Shown: piece after piece, positions 9,670-18,355 of the stretch
Numbering within the stretch: the first letter of the stretch is position 1
Layout: each line of letters opens with the position of its first letter
The notes under the pieces: model-generated
What the model was told of the DNA's origin: nothing
The model's input: the letters and a program-made list of their open reading frames with translations, nothing else
Database searches by the model: none
Program-made: the position numbers and the translations under genes
Assembly (NCBI RefSeq): GCF_003202755.1
Contig: NZ_QGLK01000001.1
Location: 868,001 to 932,000, forward strand
Source: Bifidobacterium asteroides
Lineage (GTDB): Bacteria; Actinomycetota; Actinomycetes; Actinomycetales; Bifidobacteriaceae
DNA: 64,000 nt
Direction: 5' to 3'

Positions 9670-10110
9670 TCAGAGCTGATTGGCCAGGAGCCGGTTGTAG
9701 ACGCAGCGTAGCTCGGTCTGGAAGGTTTCAGGGTCGATATCCGGATTCTGCTTGAACAGGTCGATCCACCAGTTGTTGACTGACCTGATTCTCTTGCGAG
9801 CTATGTCTGCGCCCGATCTGGTCAGGGTAATGATATTGACGCGGTGATCTGCAGGGTTCTGTTCACGGCTGACCAGGCCTAGGGCTTTTAAGGCTTTCAG
9901 ATCCCGGGCCAGCAGACTGGGATCTACGCACAGGTCCCGGGCTATCTGGCGCTGACTGAGGCCTGGATGATCATAGAGGTATACAATCAGGTCACCCTGT
10001 GTGCCCCTTAAGGTGGAGTCGCCTGTATATCGGCTGGCATCGTTGCGTGCATGCCGGTAGATTCCGGCTATGCAGCTGCTCAAGTTGTGGTAGTGGCTCT
10101 TCTTTAACAT
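9670..10110 (-). CDS. MarR-family transcriptional regulator
   Basis: Small winged-helix DNA-binding protein, 146 aa, of MarR size. The recognition region LSQRQIARDLCVDPSLLARDLKALKALGL (about residues 53-81) and the wing DHRVNIITLTRSG (about 90-102) are clear. MarR proteins are usually dimeric repressors relieved by small phenolic or lipophilic ligands. Its target is not evident: the MFS gene is tail to tail with it, and a GGTTA-N6-TAACC element lies about 50 bases before its own start, suggesting autoregulation. Confidence 0.82.
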   Translation of the reverse strand: MLKKSHYHNLSSCIAGIYRHARNDASRYTGDSTLRGTQGDLIVYLYDHPGLSQRQIARDLCVDPSLLARDLKALKALGLVSREQNPADHRVNIITLTRSGADIARKRIRSVNNWWIDLFKQNPDIDPETFQTELRCVYNRLLANQL

Positions 10111-10159
10111 CGCTGCTGCCCCCTAGCTGGTAAGGAAGATCGGAGAATTCTGCGGGCAT

Positions 10160-10175
10160 GGTTAACCCGATAACC
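10160..10175. promoter_or_regulatory. candidate MarR operator
   Basis: GGTTA-ACCCGA-TAACC, a perfect 5-bp inverted repeat, lies 50-65 bases upstream of the MarR start. MarR proteins commonly bind such sites in their own promoters. The link is inferred from position. Confidence 0.35.
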
Positions 10176-10515
10176 GCAGGGACCCCTTCGGCGCCGTTTC
10201 CCTTCCAGGCCTATTTCCGGCAACTCCCTAGCCTCGGCCCAGCACGGACGACGCATTTTTCATCATATCAATACCGTCGACACCATGGGGATGGTCCACA
10301 ATCGGAACAGGGGCCAGGCGCATCATGATTCCTCAGGCTCTGCTCCTACTCGATGTCTATGTCACTCGATCATCCAGAAATTTTCTGTCTACCTCAGGCT
10401 TTTGAGTTAAAAGGGATTGCCTCTTTGCTCGGCCGAAGTCGGGGACTATCACCGTCATTGCTCCACGGTATGCTAAGATGTTCCCTTTTCGTGACGGGAT
10501 CTGGAAAGGATTGGC
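10176..10515. other. intergenic region between marR and the HAD gene
   Basis: About 340 bases without a credible gene. The word CCTCAGGCT occurs twice (10331-10339, 10392-10400). GGAAAGGA at 10503-10510 serves the next gene. No tRNA, terminator or riboswitch recognised. Confidence 0.4.
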
Positions 10516-11094
10516 ATGCGGGTACTGGACTTCGACGGCACCATCTATGATGGCGAAAGTCTGCTTGACTTCTACTTGTTCACTGCCCGCAAGGATCTGC
10601 GGGTGCTGCACTACCTGCCGGTTGCCCTATTCTATGCCGTTCGCTACCGCTTGGGCCGGGTCACCCTGGAGCAGCTGGATTCGGCCATGCGTCGGGTGGG
10701 TTCGCGCTATCTTCGTCGGCTGACCTCGCGTCCCGGCTTTGACATGGACCGACTGGTCAGCCAGTTCTGGGATGTCAACATGCATAAGATCATGGATTGG
10801 TACACCCCTCAGGCCGACGACGTGGTGGTGACCGCATCCTTCGATCTAGTGGCAGGGGAGGCTTGCCGCCGACTAGGCATCACCCGTTGTATCGGCTCCA
10901 CCCTGGATATGGAATCCCTGACCGTGGGCTACCTTAACTTTGGACTTGACAAGCCCCTGCACTTTCAGCGGATCCTCGGCCAGGAGACAGCCATTGATGC
11001 CTTCTACACCGATTCGGCCTTCGATCTGCCCATGATCGATCTTGCCCGGCGGGCTTATCTGGTCGAGCATGGCAATGTCCGCCGCATCAAATAG
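10516..11094 (+). CDS. HAD-family phosphatase, phosphoserine phosphatase-like
   Basis: Cytoplasmic HAD-superfamily hydrolase, 192 aa. Motif I is DFDGTIYDGES at residues 4-14, with the nucleophile Asp and acid Asp spaced DxD. Motif II is VTASFD near 96. Motif III/IV is YTDSAFDLPMID near 155-166, with the metal-binding Asp. The helical cap of about 70 residues after motif I resembles subclass IB (SerB-like). Substrate unknown. ATG 10516 has GGAAAGGA 5 bases upstream. It stands alone, convergent with the Gfo/Idh gene. Confidence 0.8.
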   Translation: MRVLDFDGTIYDGESLLDFYLFTARKDLRVLHYLPVALFYAVRYRLGRVTLEQLDSAMRRVGSRYLRRLTSRPGFDMDRLVSQFWDVNMHKIMDWYTPQADDVVVTASFDLVAGEACRRLGITRCIGSTLDMESLTVGYLNFGLDKPLHFQRILGQETAIDAFYTDSAFDLPMIDLARRAYLVEHGNVRRIK

Positions 11095-11178
11095 GCCAAG
11101 GTCTGCCTGCATCCTCCTCATTGGCAAAAACCACATCTTGCGGGATGATTCCATCACTGAAGTGGCCTATGCGCTAGT

Positions 11179-12225
11179 TCATGATTCGAAGGGAAAGGCC
11201 AATCCCCACTGGCGGCGCAGGGAGTCCATGAGCTCCATGATGCGCAGGGTGTCCTTGTGGGGCATCTGGGCGCACTCGCTTTTCCCGTCAAGGATGGCCT
11301 GTGCGGCGCTGGCCACCTCGTACTCGTAGCCGGTCAGCTGTTCGGGAATGGGGTAGCTCTTCCTCAATTTGTGGTCCCCGTCGTACAGGTCGATGGACTC
11401 CACGTTGTTGATATTGGCGCACTGCAGGTAACCCCGGTCTCCCCAGATGCTGCCGGTCCGGTCGCTGTCCGAGACCATGGAGCTGGTCGCCGCGCCCATG
11501 GATCCGTCCTTGTAGAAAATGGTCGTGGAGTTCTGGCTGTCCACGCCCTCCGGACTACGGACCCAATCTGTGCAGACCCGTTCAATGGGCTTGGGTCCCA
11601 TGACCATGTCGATGAAGTTGAGAGGGTAGACGCCCACGTCGAGCAGAGCGCCGCCGGCCAGGGCCGGATCGGTCATTCTGGCCTTGCCTACGGTCACGTA
11701 ACCTAGATTGGCGGTGGCGGTCCTTACTGTGCCGATTTCTCCCGAGGAAATGATGTCGTCGATGATGGAGCGCGAGGGCATATATCTGGTCCAGATGGCC
11801 TCGGTACAGAGCAGGCCGGTGCTCTCGGATGTCTCCATGACCCGCCTGGCCTGATCGGCGTTGGCGGTGAAGGACTTCTCGACCAGCACGTTCTTTCCGG
11901 CCTTCATGCAGGCGATGGCCTGCTCGGCGTGGAGGCTATGAGGCGTGGCGATGTAGACCAGATCCACTTGGGGATCATCCAGGAGCTCCTGGTAGGAGCC
12001 ATAGGAATGCTGGAATCCATATTTTTTGGCGAAGGCGGCTGCACGATCCCCATCCCTGGAGGCCACAGCATAGGGGGCCACCAGGTGGCTATACCGTTGA
12101 TCCCCAGCCATCATCACCACCGTTTTGGCCAGGGCGTTGGCTATCCTTCCGGCACCGAGAATGGCGAAGTTGACCCGCATGCCCTTCTGCTCAGCCTCTT
12201 GCCGCTTGCCGTTCAATCTGCTCAT
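11179..12225 (-). CDS. Gfo/Idh/MocA-family oxidoreductase
   Basis: NAD(P)-dependent sugar or dihydrodiol oxidoreductase, 348 aa. The Rossmann motif ILGAGRIA lies near the N-terminus, then VDLVYIATPHSLHAEQA and the catalytic region KNVLVEKSF, where the usual EKP reads EKS. The C-terminal substrate domain has GGALLDVGVYPLNFIDM. Closest subfamily by these motifs is dihydrodiol/D-xylose dehydrogenase; the substrate is not assignable. Start ATG 12225 has AAGGAG seven bases upstream and overlaps the vsr end by 35 bases; ATG 12180 (MRVNFAILG) is a credible alternative. Last gene of a minus-strand run beginning at the TetR gene. Confidence 0.82.
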   Translation of the reverse strand: MSRLNGKRQEAEQKGMRVNFAILGAGRIANALAKTVVMMAGDQRYSHLVAPYAVASRDGDRAAAFAKKYGFQHSYGSYQELLDDPQVDLVYIATPHSLHAEQAIACMKAGKNVLVEKSFTANADQARRVMETSESTGLLCTEAIWTRYMPSRSIIDDIISSGEIGTVRTATANLGYVTVGKARMTDPALAGGALLDVGVYPLNFIDMVMGPKPIERVCTDWVRSPEGVDSQNSTTIFYKDGSMGAATSSMVSDSDRTGSIWGDRGYLQCANINNVESIDLYDGDHKLRKSYPIPEQLTGYEYEVASAAQAILDGKSECAQMPHKDTLRIMELMDSLRRQWGLAFPFES

Positions 12226-12682
12226 CCTTGACTCCTTCGTTTGGATCGCCATCTGCTGTGATGGCCTCATACAATTTCTGCAGGGTTTCCTCAGTATGGT
12301 GGGCATCCAGCTGGCACTCCCAGACAGTGAAGACCCGCCATTCCGTGGCTTTCAGCTTTTTGCGTTGCTCCTGATCCCGTAGACGGTTCCTCGTCAGCTT
12401 TGTGGTCCAGAACTCCACATTGGATTTGGGAAGGGAGAATTTGGCACACCCCTCATGCATATGCCAGAAACAGCCATTGACGAATACCATGGCTCGCCAC
12501 TTGGGCAGAACCACATCAGGATGGCCCGGGTACCTCTTGTCGTTCTTGCGAAACCGCAGACCACGCGAGAAGAGGTAGGACCGGACCTGGCGCTCTATTG
12601 ATGTTTCCGTGCTCCTGATTCGGGACATGGTGTAGCTGCGTGTGCCGGGCTGGAATCTGCTGGATGTCTTTTTCGAAACCAT
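12191..12682 (-). CDS. vsr: very short patch repair endonuclease Vsr
   Basis: Mismatch endonuclease that nicks beside T in TG mismatches produced by deamination of 5-methylcytosine; 163 aa. The family pattern is intact: MSRIRSTET (about 19-27), the catalytic Asp in GHPDVVLPKWRAMVFVNG, and NGCFWHMHEGC with its zinc/metal His and Cys residues, followed by the WTTKLTRN stretch. Vsr genes normally sit beside a C5-cytosine methylase, but none is found here. It lies between a cyclophilin and an oxidoreductase gene, probably in one transcript. Confidence 0.9.
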   Translation of the reverse strand: MVSKKTSSRFQPGTRSYTMSRIRSTETSIERQVRSYLFSRGLRFRKNDKRYPGHPDVVLPKWRAMVFVNGCFWHMHEGCAKFSLPKSNVEFWTTKLTRNRLRDQEQRKKLKATEWRVFTVWECQLDAHHTEETLQKLYEAITADGDPNEGVKDEQIERQAARG

Positions 12683-12694
12683 ACCCGGCCCGGC

Positions 12695-13234
12695 TCAGAG
12701 GACTTCGACGCTGTTGATGAAGACCGGCTCCAGGGGACGGTCGCCCGAGTCGGTGGCCACGGCATCCAGCTTGTCGACCACCTTCCGGGAATCCTCGTCG
12801 GCAACCTGGCCGAAGATGGTGTGGTGCCCGTTCAACCAAGGGGTTGGCACGGTGGTGATGAAGAACTGTGATCCGTTGGTGCCGTGGGTCTTCCCGGTGG
12901 CGGGGTCCCGGCGCAGCCCCGCATTGGCCATGGCCAGCTTGTAGGGTTCCTCAAAGGTAAGGGAGGGATCGATCTCATCATCGAACTCGTATCCGGGACC
13001 GCCTGTGCCGGTACCCATCGGGCAGCCGCCCTGGATCATGAAGTACTTGATGATCCGGTGGAAGGTCAGCCCGTCATAGAAGGGATCCTGACGCTTCTGG
13101 CCCGTCTCGGGGTCGGTCCAGTCCTTGCGGCCGGCGGCCAGATCCAGGAAGTTAGCTACGGTTTCAGGGGCCTGATCGTCAAAGAGGTCCAGGCGGATGT
13201 CGCCTTCTGAGGTATGCATGATGACTGTGCTCAT
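12695..13234 (-). CDS. peptidyl-prolyl cis-trans isomerase, cyclophilin type
   Basis: Cytoplasmic cyclophilin, 179 aa, with no signal peptide. Core residues are present: FHRIIKYFMIQGG (the active-site Arg and Phe region), a GGPGYEFDDE loop, LAMANAG and GSQFFITTVPTPWLNGHHTIFGQV. It catalyses proline isomerisation in protein folding. AAGGAC lies directly before the ATG. It sits between yccF and vsr on the same strand with gaps of about 12 bases, so all are likely co-transcribed. Confidence 0.92.
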   Translation of the reverse strand: MSTVIMHTSEGDIRLDLFDDQAPETVANFLDLAAGRKDWTDPETGQKRQDPFYDGLTFHRIIKYFMIQGGCPMGTGTGGPGYEFDDEIDPSLTFEEPYKLAMANAGLRRDPATGKTHGTNGSQFFITTVPTPWLNGHHTIFGQVADEDSRKVVDKLDAVATDSGDRPLEPVFINSVEVL

Positions 13235-13247
13235 GTCCTTAATCCTT

Positions 13248-13619
13248 TCATAAGACGGCGACGCGAACCGAGGACCCGAAGGGCATCAGGGCCAGGCGAG
13301 CCATCTTGAAGGCCTGCAGGCCGAATGGTATGCCCACCACGGTCAGCATGGTGACCAGACCGGCCACCAGATAGGCCAGAGCCAGCCACCAGCCGCCAAG
13401 GATGATCCAGAGCAGGTTGGCCAGCCAGGATCCCAACCCGCCTCCATAGATGACCTGCCTGCCGAAGGGGGTCAGGGTGAGTCTGGCCATTTTGAAGGCC
13501 TGGAGACCCAGGGGGATGCCCACCACGGTCAGGCAGAGCACGATGCCCACCAGTGTCCAGGCCAGTGCGATGGCCAGTCCTCCCAGCAGCAGCCAGCAGA
13601 TGTTGCCGATCAGGCGCAT
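13248..13619 (-). CDS. YccF-domain membrane protein
   Basis: Small inner-membrane protein, 123 aa, with an obvious internal duplication. The segment TVVGIPLGLQAFKMARLTLTPFG (about 30-52) recurs as a near copy at about 92-114, each preceded by hydrophobic helices. This is the YccF (DUF307) architecture; family function is unknown. Its start overlaps the end of the TetR gene by 10 bases, pointing to translational coupling. Confidence 0.85.
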   Translation of the reverse strand: MRLIGNICWLLLGGLAIALAWTLVGIVLCLTVVGIPLGLQAFKMARLTLTPFGRQVIYGGGLGSWLANLLWIILGGWWLALAYLVAGLVTMLTVVGIPFGLQAFKMARLALMPFGSSVRVAVL

Positions 13620-14317
13620 GTAGGTCCTTCCGTCAGGGTGGCGGTGACGGCCTTAGCACAGGCGGTCACTTTCTCGATGATTGTGGTCAGTCGTTTCTGC
13701 CGTTGTTCGGGGGCGAGTTCCTGGTCCAGGGCATCAATCAATCGCATACCGGATTGGACAATGCCTCGCGTCACCTCCACGCCCATGGCCGGATCCGCTT
13801 GTCGCAGGGCTGTCCAAGCCTGGATCAGCGGCTGGTTGACCTGCCGGTGGAAGTCCAGCAGAGCCTGGACCTGCCGGTCTGTGGACCGATCGCTCCTTGG
13901 GGCGCTCTCATGTGGATTCGAGGTGCTCCCGTAGATCAGGGCCTGACGTAGCTGTTCGTCGTGCTGCTCGGCGTAGAGGTTCATCAGCCAACCGTGTCCG
14001 TGCAGTCCGGCCTGCTCCAGATTGGTGCGGGTCCAAATCTCGACTGTTCGGCGCGGGTCTTCTGCCTTGCCTAGGGCTTGGTCCAGGGCACGACCCCAGT
14101 CAGGCAGGTGCCGCTCCATGACCATGTCGCAGAGCTGATCGGCGTCTCGGGCGTAGCGGTAGAGGGAATTCCGTGCCAGATTGGCTCGTCGGGCCACCTC
14201 GGCCATGGTCAGCTGGTCGCGTCCGCCGGTGCGCAGGATGGCCTCGGCGGCGGCGATGATCCGGTCCAGGGTTTTGGCTCGGTGCTCCTGGAGCGTGGAT
14301 TCGCGAATCCTGGGCAT
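13610..14317 (-). CDS. TetR-family transcriptional regulator
   Basis: DNA-binding repressor of the TetR family, 235 aa. The helix-turn-helix is at about residues 33-52 (LTMAEVARRANLARNSLYRY); the rest is the variable ligand/dimer domain. ATG 14317 (MPRIRES) follows AAGGAGG, fixing the start. The gene is divergent from a DHA2-type drug exporter whose promoter carries a 25-bp near-palindrome, the classic layout for an efflux regulator. yccF overlaps its 3' end. Confidence 0.88.
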   Translation of the reverse strand: MPRIRESTLQEHRAKTLDRIIAAAEAILRTGGRDQLTMAEVARRANLARNSLYRYARDADQLCDMVMERHLPDWGRALDQALGKAEDPRRTVEIWTRTNLEQAGLHGHGWLMNLYAEQHDEQLRQALIYGSTSNPHESAPRSDRSTDRQVQALLDFHRQVNQPLIQAWTALRQADPAMGVEVTRGIVQSGMRLIDALDQELAPEQRQKRLTTIIEKVTACAKAVTATLTEGPTCA

Positions 14318-14458
14318 GGTCCTCCTTGGTCTGGCCAGCCGGGTGCTGCGATTGTGAATCGGGTTCGGCCGGTCTTGGGACATATGATATGGCCTATTTG
14401 CAACAGAGCCAAGCTGCCAAAGCCTCTTTAGCCTGCGGCTTGTCCGCGCTGAGTGAAC

Positions 14459-14487
14459 TTGCCAGGCTGGTTTTAGCGACGTATAGT
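14459..14487 (+). promoter_or_regulatory. promoter of the DHA2 exporter gene
   Basis: TTGCCA (14459-14464), a 17-base spacer and TATAGT (14482-14487) give a near-consensus housekeeping promoter. The start of transcription would fall near 14494, about 30 bases before the ATG. The -10 lies inside the palindrome described next. Confidence 0.6.
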
Positions 14488-14495
14488 CGCAAAAA
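14471..14495. promoter_or_regulatory. candidate TetR operator
   Basis: TTTTAGCGAC-GTATA-GTCGCAAAAA: 9 of 10 bases pair across a 5-base centre. It covers the -10 box of the exporter promoter, so a bound regulator would block RNA polymerase. Assignment to the divergent TetR protein is by position. Confidence 0.6.
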
Positions 14496-14523
14496 ATCGC
14501 AGACCATGGTGAGGGGAGATCTG

Positions 14524-16218
14524 ATGACCGGATCGGCAAGCATAGACGTGAAGAAGGGCAGTCAGAAAGGCAGCCAGGAGTCTCAGGAGGCGGCACCGAC
14601 CTGGCGTGCTCTCTGGGTGCTGGCCCTGGGTCTGGCCATGATTGTGCTGGATTCGTCCATCGTCAACGTCTCCATTCCTTCCATCATCGCTGCCATCCAC
14701 ATCAACCTGGCTCAAGCCCAGTGGGTGACCGCTCTCTACAGCATCGTCCTGGCGGCCCTGCTCCTGCCTTCCGGTCGGTTGGGGGACATGATCGGGCGCA
14801 AGCGGATTCTGCAGGTGGGCACGGTCATCTTCGTGCTGGGATCCGTCTTCGCCGCATCGGCATCCTCCGGTACATTGCTGCTTCTGGCGCGACTTGTTCA
14901 AGGAATCGGCGGCGCCCTGGTCATGCCATCCACCCTGTCCACCGTGTCCGCAACCTTCCGGGGTCGTCATCGGGCTACTGCATTCGGCATCTGGGGGGCC
15001 GTCATGTCCTCCGCTGCGGCGGTCGGCCCCTTCCTGGGCGGGGTCTTCGCCAGCACCATCGGATGGCGGTGGATCTTCCTGGTCAATCTGCCCTTGGGGC
15101 TGATTGTTCTTGTGGCGAGTGCAGTTTTTGTGCCCGAAACCAAGTCAGCGCCCGGGCAGACTGACAACCGCTGGGGGATGCTTGCCGACTGGAAGGGCAT
15201 ACTTCTTTCGGCCCTGGGATCGGCCCTGGTGGTCTTTGCGCTGATCGAGGGGCAGACCTACGGCTGGTGGCGCCCCCGTGCTGCACTTGAACTGGGCCCC
15301 TTGCACTGGTCTGCATCGGCACCCCTGTCGCCGGTTCCGGTCAGTCTGATCCTTGGATTGGCCCTGCTGGCCGCCTTCGCGCTGATCGAGCTGGCCAGGG
15401 CGCGCAGGGGCAAGATGGTCATCCTGGACGTGTCCATGTTCGCCATTGGCACCTTCGGCTGGGGCAATCTCACGGCCGCCATTGTCAACGCTGGTCAGTT
15501 CGCGGTCATGTTCATCCTGCCTCTCTACCTGATCAACGCCAGGGGCCTGAGCCCCCTGGGGGCCGGATCCATCCTGGGTGTCATGGCCCTGGGGTCAATT
15601 GTTTCGGGCGGTCTGGCCCGGGTGGTCTCAGCCCGTCTGGGAGCCGGCGGCACGGTGCAGACGGGCTTGCTGATGGAGATTGTCGGCGTGGCCCTGTCCA
15701 TTCTGCTCATGCGTGGGTCGGTACCGGTCTGGCCCATGACCCTGACTCTGATCATTTACGGTGCCGGTCTGGGCTTTGCCTCGGCACAGCTGACCAGCCT
15801 GGTGCTCTCCGGTGTTCCGGTGGCCCAATCCGGCCAGGCTTCGGCCACCCAGTCCACAATCCGCCAGTGGGGGACCGCCTTGGGCGCTGCAGTCTCAGGT
15901 TCTGCCCTCTCCCTGGCTCTGAGTCTGGTGCTGCCAAGGCATCTGACAGCATTCAAGGGGATTTCGGCAAAGATGGCCGATGGCCTGGTCAGATCTGTCC
16001 AGTCTTCAGCCGGAAACGCCATTGTCGGCATGCGGGCCCAGGGCACCCGGGGCCGACTGGGAGTCCTGGGACCTCAGGTGACCAACGCCCTGACCGAGGG
16101 GTTTACCCAAGGTGCCCAGTGGGCCATGGGCTTTGCAGTCCTGCTGCTTTTCCTGGGATTGGTCGCCTCGGTACTGGTGCGTCGGGCCGCCCGTAAGGCT
16201 GGTGCCGATAAGGTCTGA
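14524..16218 (+). CDS. MFS multidrug exporter, DHA2 (14-TMS) family
   Basis: Drug:proton antiporter, 564 aa. About 14 hydrophobic helices. Motif A is SGRLGDMIGRKR after helix 2. The motif-C-like stretch GPFLGGVFASTIGWRWIF is typical of DHA2/EmrB/LfrA-type exporters, and the opening LDSSIVNVSIPSI is motif D1. ATG 14524 is chosen because GAGGGGAGA lies just upstream and after the promoter; the reading frame extends further back without a ribosome site. Control by the divergent TetR protein is inferred from the operator. Substrate range unknown. Confidence 0.88.
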   Translation: MTGSASIDVKKGSQKGSQESQEAAPTWRALWVLALGLAMIVLDSSIVNVSIPSIIAAIHINLAQAQWVTALYSIVLAALLLPSGRLGDMIGRKRILQVGTVIFVLGSVFAASASSGTLLLLARLVQGIGGALVMPSTLSTVSATFRGRHRATAFGIWGAVMSSAAAVGPFLGGVFASTIGWRWIFLVNLPLGLIVLVASAVFVPETKSAPGQTDNRWGMLADWKGILLSALGSALVVFALIEGQTYGWWRPRAALELGPLHWSASAPLSPVPVSLILGLALLAAFALIELARARRGKMVILDVSMFAIGTFGWGNLTAAIVNAGQFAVMFILPLYLINARGLSPLGAGSILGVMALGSIVSGGLARVVSARLGAGGTVQTGLLMEIVGVALSILLMRGSVPVWPMTLTLIIYGAGLGFASAQLTSLVLSGVPVAQSGQASATQSTIRQWGTALGAAVSGSALSLALSLVLPRHLTAFKGISAKMADGLVRSVQSSAGNAIVGMRAQGTRGRLGVLGPQVTNALTEGFTQGAQWAMGFAVLLLFLGLVASVLVRRAARKAGADKV

Positions 16219-16302
16219 GGCGTCCGCAATCCTGACTTCTCTGTATCGCTCCCTAATTCGGGACTGTCTGCCCGTGGGCCAGCCCTGACACGGTTTAGAA
16301 TC

Positions 16303-17982
16303 ATGGGTATGGGCATACAAGAGGAACAGCCGCGGCGGGATGGCGATCTGCTGGTGGCTCTGGCTCAGATCGACACCTGTGTGGGCGATCTTGACGGCAA
16401 CGCCAACATTATTATGGACTACTCCCGAAAGGCAGCTGAGCAGGGGGCGACCCTGGTGGTCTTTCCCGAGATGAGCCTGACAGGTTACCCAATCGAGGAC
16501 CTGGCATTCCGCGCCAGCTTCCGTCGGGCCGCCTGGTCTCGGGCCGACCGTCTGGCCAGGGAGCTGAAGGAGCAGGGTCTGGGCCATCTCTATGTGATCG
16601 TGGGAACCGTCGGCACCGACACGGATCAGGACAGGCCCCGCAACCGGCTGGTGGTCCTGCATCAGGGTCGGGTCGAGGCTGGCTACGACAAGCACTTCCT
16701 GCCCAACTACGGTGTCTTTGACGAGTACAGGATCTTTACCCCGGGAGATAGGACTGTGGTCCTGGAGGTGCAGGGGCACCGGATAGGGCTGGCCATCTGC
16801 GAGGACATCTGGCAGGTTGGCGATCCCATCAGCGACCTGGCTGACCGGGACATCGACCTCCTGGTGACCATCAACGGCTCCCCATTCGAGGAGGGCAAGG
16901 GGCACGTCCGTTACGAGCTGGCGACTCGTCGGGCCAAGCAGGTCGGCGCGCCTCTGCTCTATCTGAACCAGGTGGGTGGTCAAGACGATCTGGTCTTTGA
17001 CGGAGGCAGTTTTGTGGTGGACCAGGATGGCACTCTACTGGAGCGCTCGCCAAGGTTCGTCCAGGATCTGTCGACTTGGACCCTGCCTGCACCAGGGGAG
17101 CGGCCTCTGCCCAGTGAATCCTGCATGGCTGAAGAGATGCCTGGGGATGAAGAGGTCTATCGGGCCTGCGTGCTGGGTTTAAAGGACTACATGGCCAAGA
17201 ACCATTTCACGGGCGTCTGCCTGGGGCTGTCAGGCGGGATCGACTCGGCCCTGGTGGCCACCATGGCCGCCGATGCCTGCGGAGGGGAGCACGTGCGTGG
17301 CATCTCCATGCCCAGCCGCTACTCCTCGGAGGGCTCCCGGGATGATGCTGCTGACCTGGCCCAGCGTCTGGGCGTGCGTTACGTGGTGCAAGCCATAGGC
17401 CCTGAATTCGACGCCTTCCAAAGGCAGTTGCATCTGGAAGGGGTGGCTGAAGAGAATCTGCAGGCCCGGATACGCGGGGTCATCGTCATGGCCTATGCCA
17501 ATGCCGAGGGGCTTCTGGCACTGGCAACCGGCAACAAGTCCGAGCTGGCCTGCGGCTATTCAACGATCTATGGCGATGCGGTCGGTGGCTACGCGCCCAT
17601 CAAGGATCTGCTCAAGACCCGGGTCTGGCAGTTGGCCCGCTGGCGCAACGCCCAGGCCCAGGCACGGGGTGAACGTGAGCCCATCCCGGTCAATTCCATC
17701 GTCAAGCCGCCCTCGGCCGAGCTGCGCCAAGGGCAGAAGGACTCTGATTCCCTGCCTGACTACAGCCTGCTTGACAAGGTTCTGGAGGCATACATCGAGC
17801 ATGCGCATGGTCGGGCCGACCTTCTGGCCGACGGTTTCGATCCCGACACGGTCGACACGGTCATGCGTTTGGTGGATCGGGCCGAGTGGAAGCGGCGCCA
17901 GTACCCGCTGGGGCCCAAGGTCACCTCCCTGGCCTTCGGCCGTGACCGCCGGCTGCCCGTAACCAACGCCTTCAAAGAGTGA
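16303..17982 (+). CDS. nadE: glutamine-dependent NAD+ synthetase
   Basis: Two-domain enzyme, 559 aa, amidating nicotinate adenine dinucleotide to NAD+ with glutamine as nitrogen donor. The glutaminase (nitrilase-like) domain has the triad Glu in VVFPEMSLTGYP, Lys in YDKHFLPNYGVFDE and Cys in LAICEDIWQ. The synthetase domain starts near residue 285 with the PP-loop LGLSGGIDSALVA. No ribosome site precedes ATG 16303 or 16309. TAGAAT at 16296-16301 could be a -10 element giving a leaderless message, but no -35 is clear. The 3' end overlaps the region of the small gene at 17988. Confidence 0.93.
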   Translation: MGMGIQEEQPRRDGDLLVALAQIDTCVGDLDGNANIIMDYSRKAAEQGATLVVFPEMSLTGYPIEDLAFRASFRRAAWSRADRLARELKEQGLGHLYVIVGTVGTDTDQDRPRNRLVVLHQGRVEAGYDKHFLPNYGVFDEYRIFTPGDRTVVLEVQGHRIGLAICEDIWQVGDPISDLADRDIDLLVTINGSPFEEGKGHVRYELATRRAKQVGAPLLYLNQVGGQDDLVFDGGSFVVDQDGTLLERSPRFVQDLSTWTLPAPGERPLPSESCMAEEMPGDEEVYRACVLGLKDYMAKNHFTGVCLGLSGGIDSALVATMAADACGGEHVRGISMPSRYSSEGSRDDAADLAQRLGVRYVVQAIGPEFDAFQRQLHLEGVAEENLQARIRGVIVMAYANAEGLLALATGNKSELACGYSTIYGDAVGGYAPIKDLLKTRVWQLARWRNAQAQARGEREPIPVNSIVKPPSAELRQGQKDSDSLPDYSLLDKVLEAYIEHAHGRADLLADGFDPDTVDTVMRLVDRAEWKRRQYPLGPKVTSLAFGRDRRLPVTNAFKE

Positions 17983-17987
17983 TTGCC

Positions 17988-18224
17988 ATGGATCCCCAAG
18001 AGGAGCAACCGGCCTGGTACTTCAACACCGTCACCGGCAGGCCCGAGCAGGGCAAGCTGTCTCCGCAGGACAGGCGGATGGGCCCCTACCGCAGCAGGCA
18101 GGAGGCCCTTGATGCCTGGAAGATCGCCAAGCGCCGCAACAAGGAATGGGATGAAGAAGACCGCCGTTGGCGGCAGGCCTGGGAGGGTGATCCCGGGCAG
18201 GGGCAGTCATCAGCTGACAGATGA
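17988..18224 (+). CDS. small conserved protein, SPOR-like
   Basis: 78-aa hydrophilic protein starting five bases after the nadE stop, so probably co-transcribed. It begins WYFNTVTG about 10 residues in and carries GPYRSRQEALDAWKIAKRRN, then a Trp/Asp/Glu-rich tail (EWDEEDRRWRQAWEGD). Similar short proteins in actinobacteria are often labelled SPOR-domain or hypothetical. The GPY.S..EA pattern fits a SPOR-type repeat weakly. Function unknown. Confidence 0.65.
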   Translation: MDPQEEQPAWYFNTVTGRPEQGKLSPQDRRMGPYRSRQEALDAWKIAKRRNKEWDEEDRRWRQAWEGDPGQGQSSADR

Positions 18225-18235
18225 AGCTCCCGCTG

Positions 18236-18259
18236 GATCGCCCACTATCTTTGGCGATC
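18236..18259 (+). terminator. possible hairpin after the nadE operon
   Basis: GATCGCC (18236-18242) pairs with GGCGATC (18253-18259) across a 10-base loop, 12 bases after the small gene's stop. There is no T-run, so intrinsic termination is doubtful. Confidence 0.35.
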
Positions 18260-18355
18260 AGTCGGCCATACCGTCAAAACGGATCGGGACTCAGGCGGTG
18301 TGCCGGGCCTGCTCGCAAGATATTGTTGTGACGCCCATTGCGAGTCTTCGTGCAG

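Noticed and set aside
14326-14523. N-terminal extension of the DHA2 exporter
   Set aside because: The frame crosses the promoter and operator; ATG 14524 has a strong ribosome site and begins a normal-length protein.
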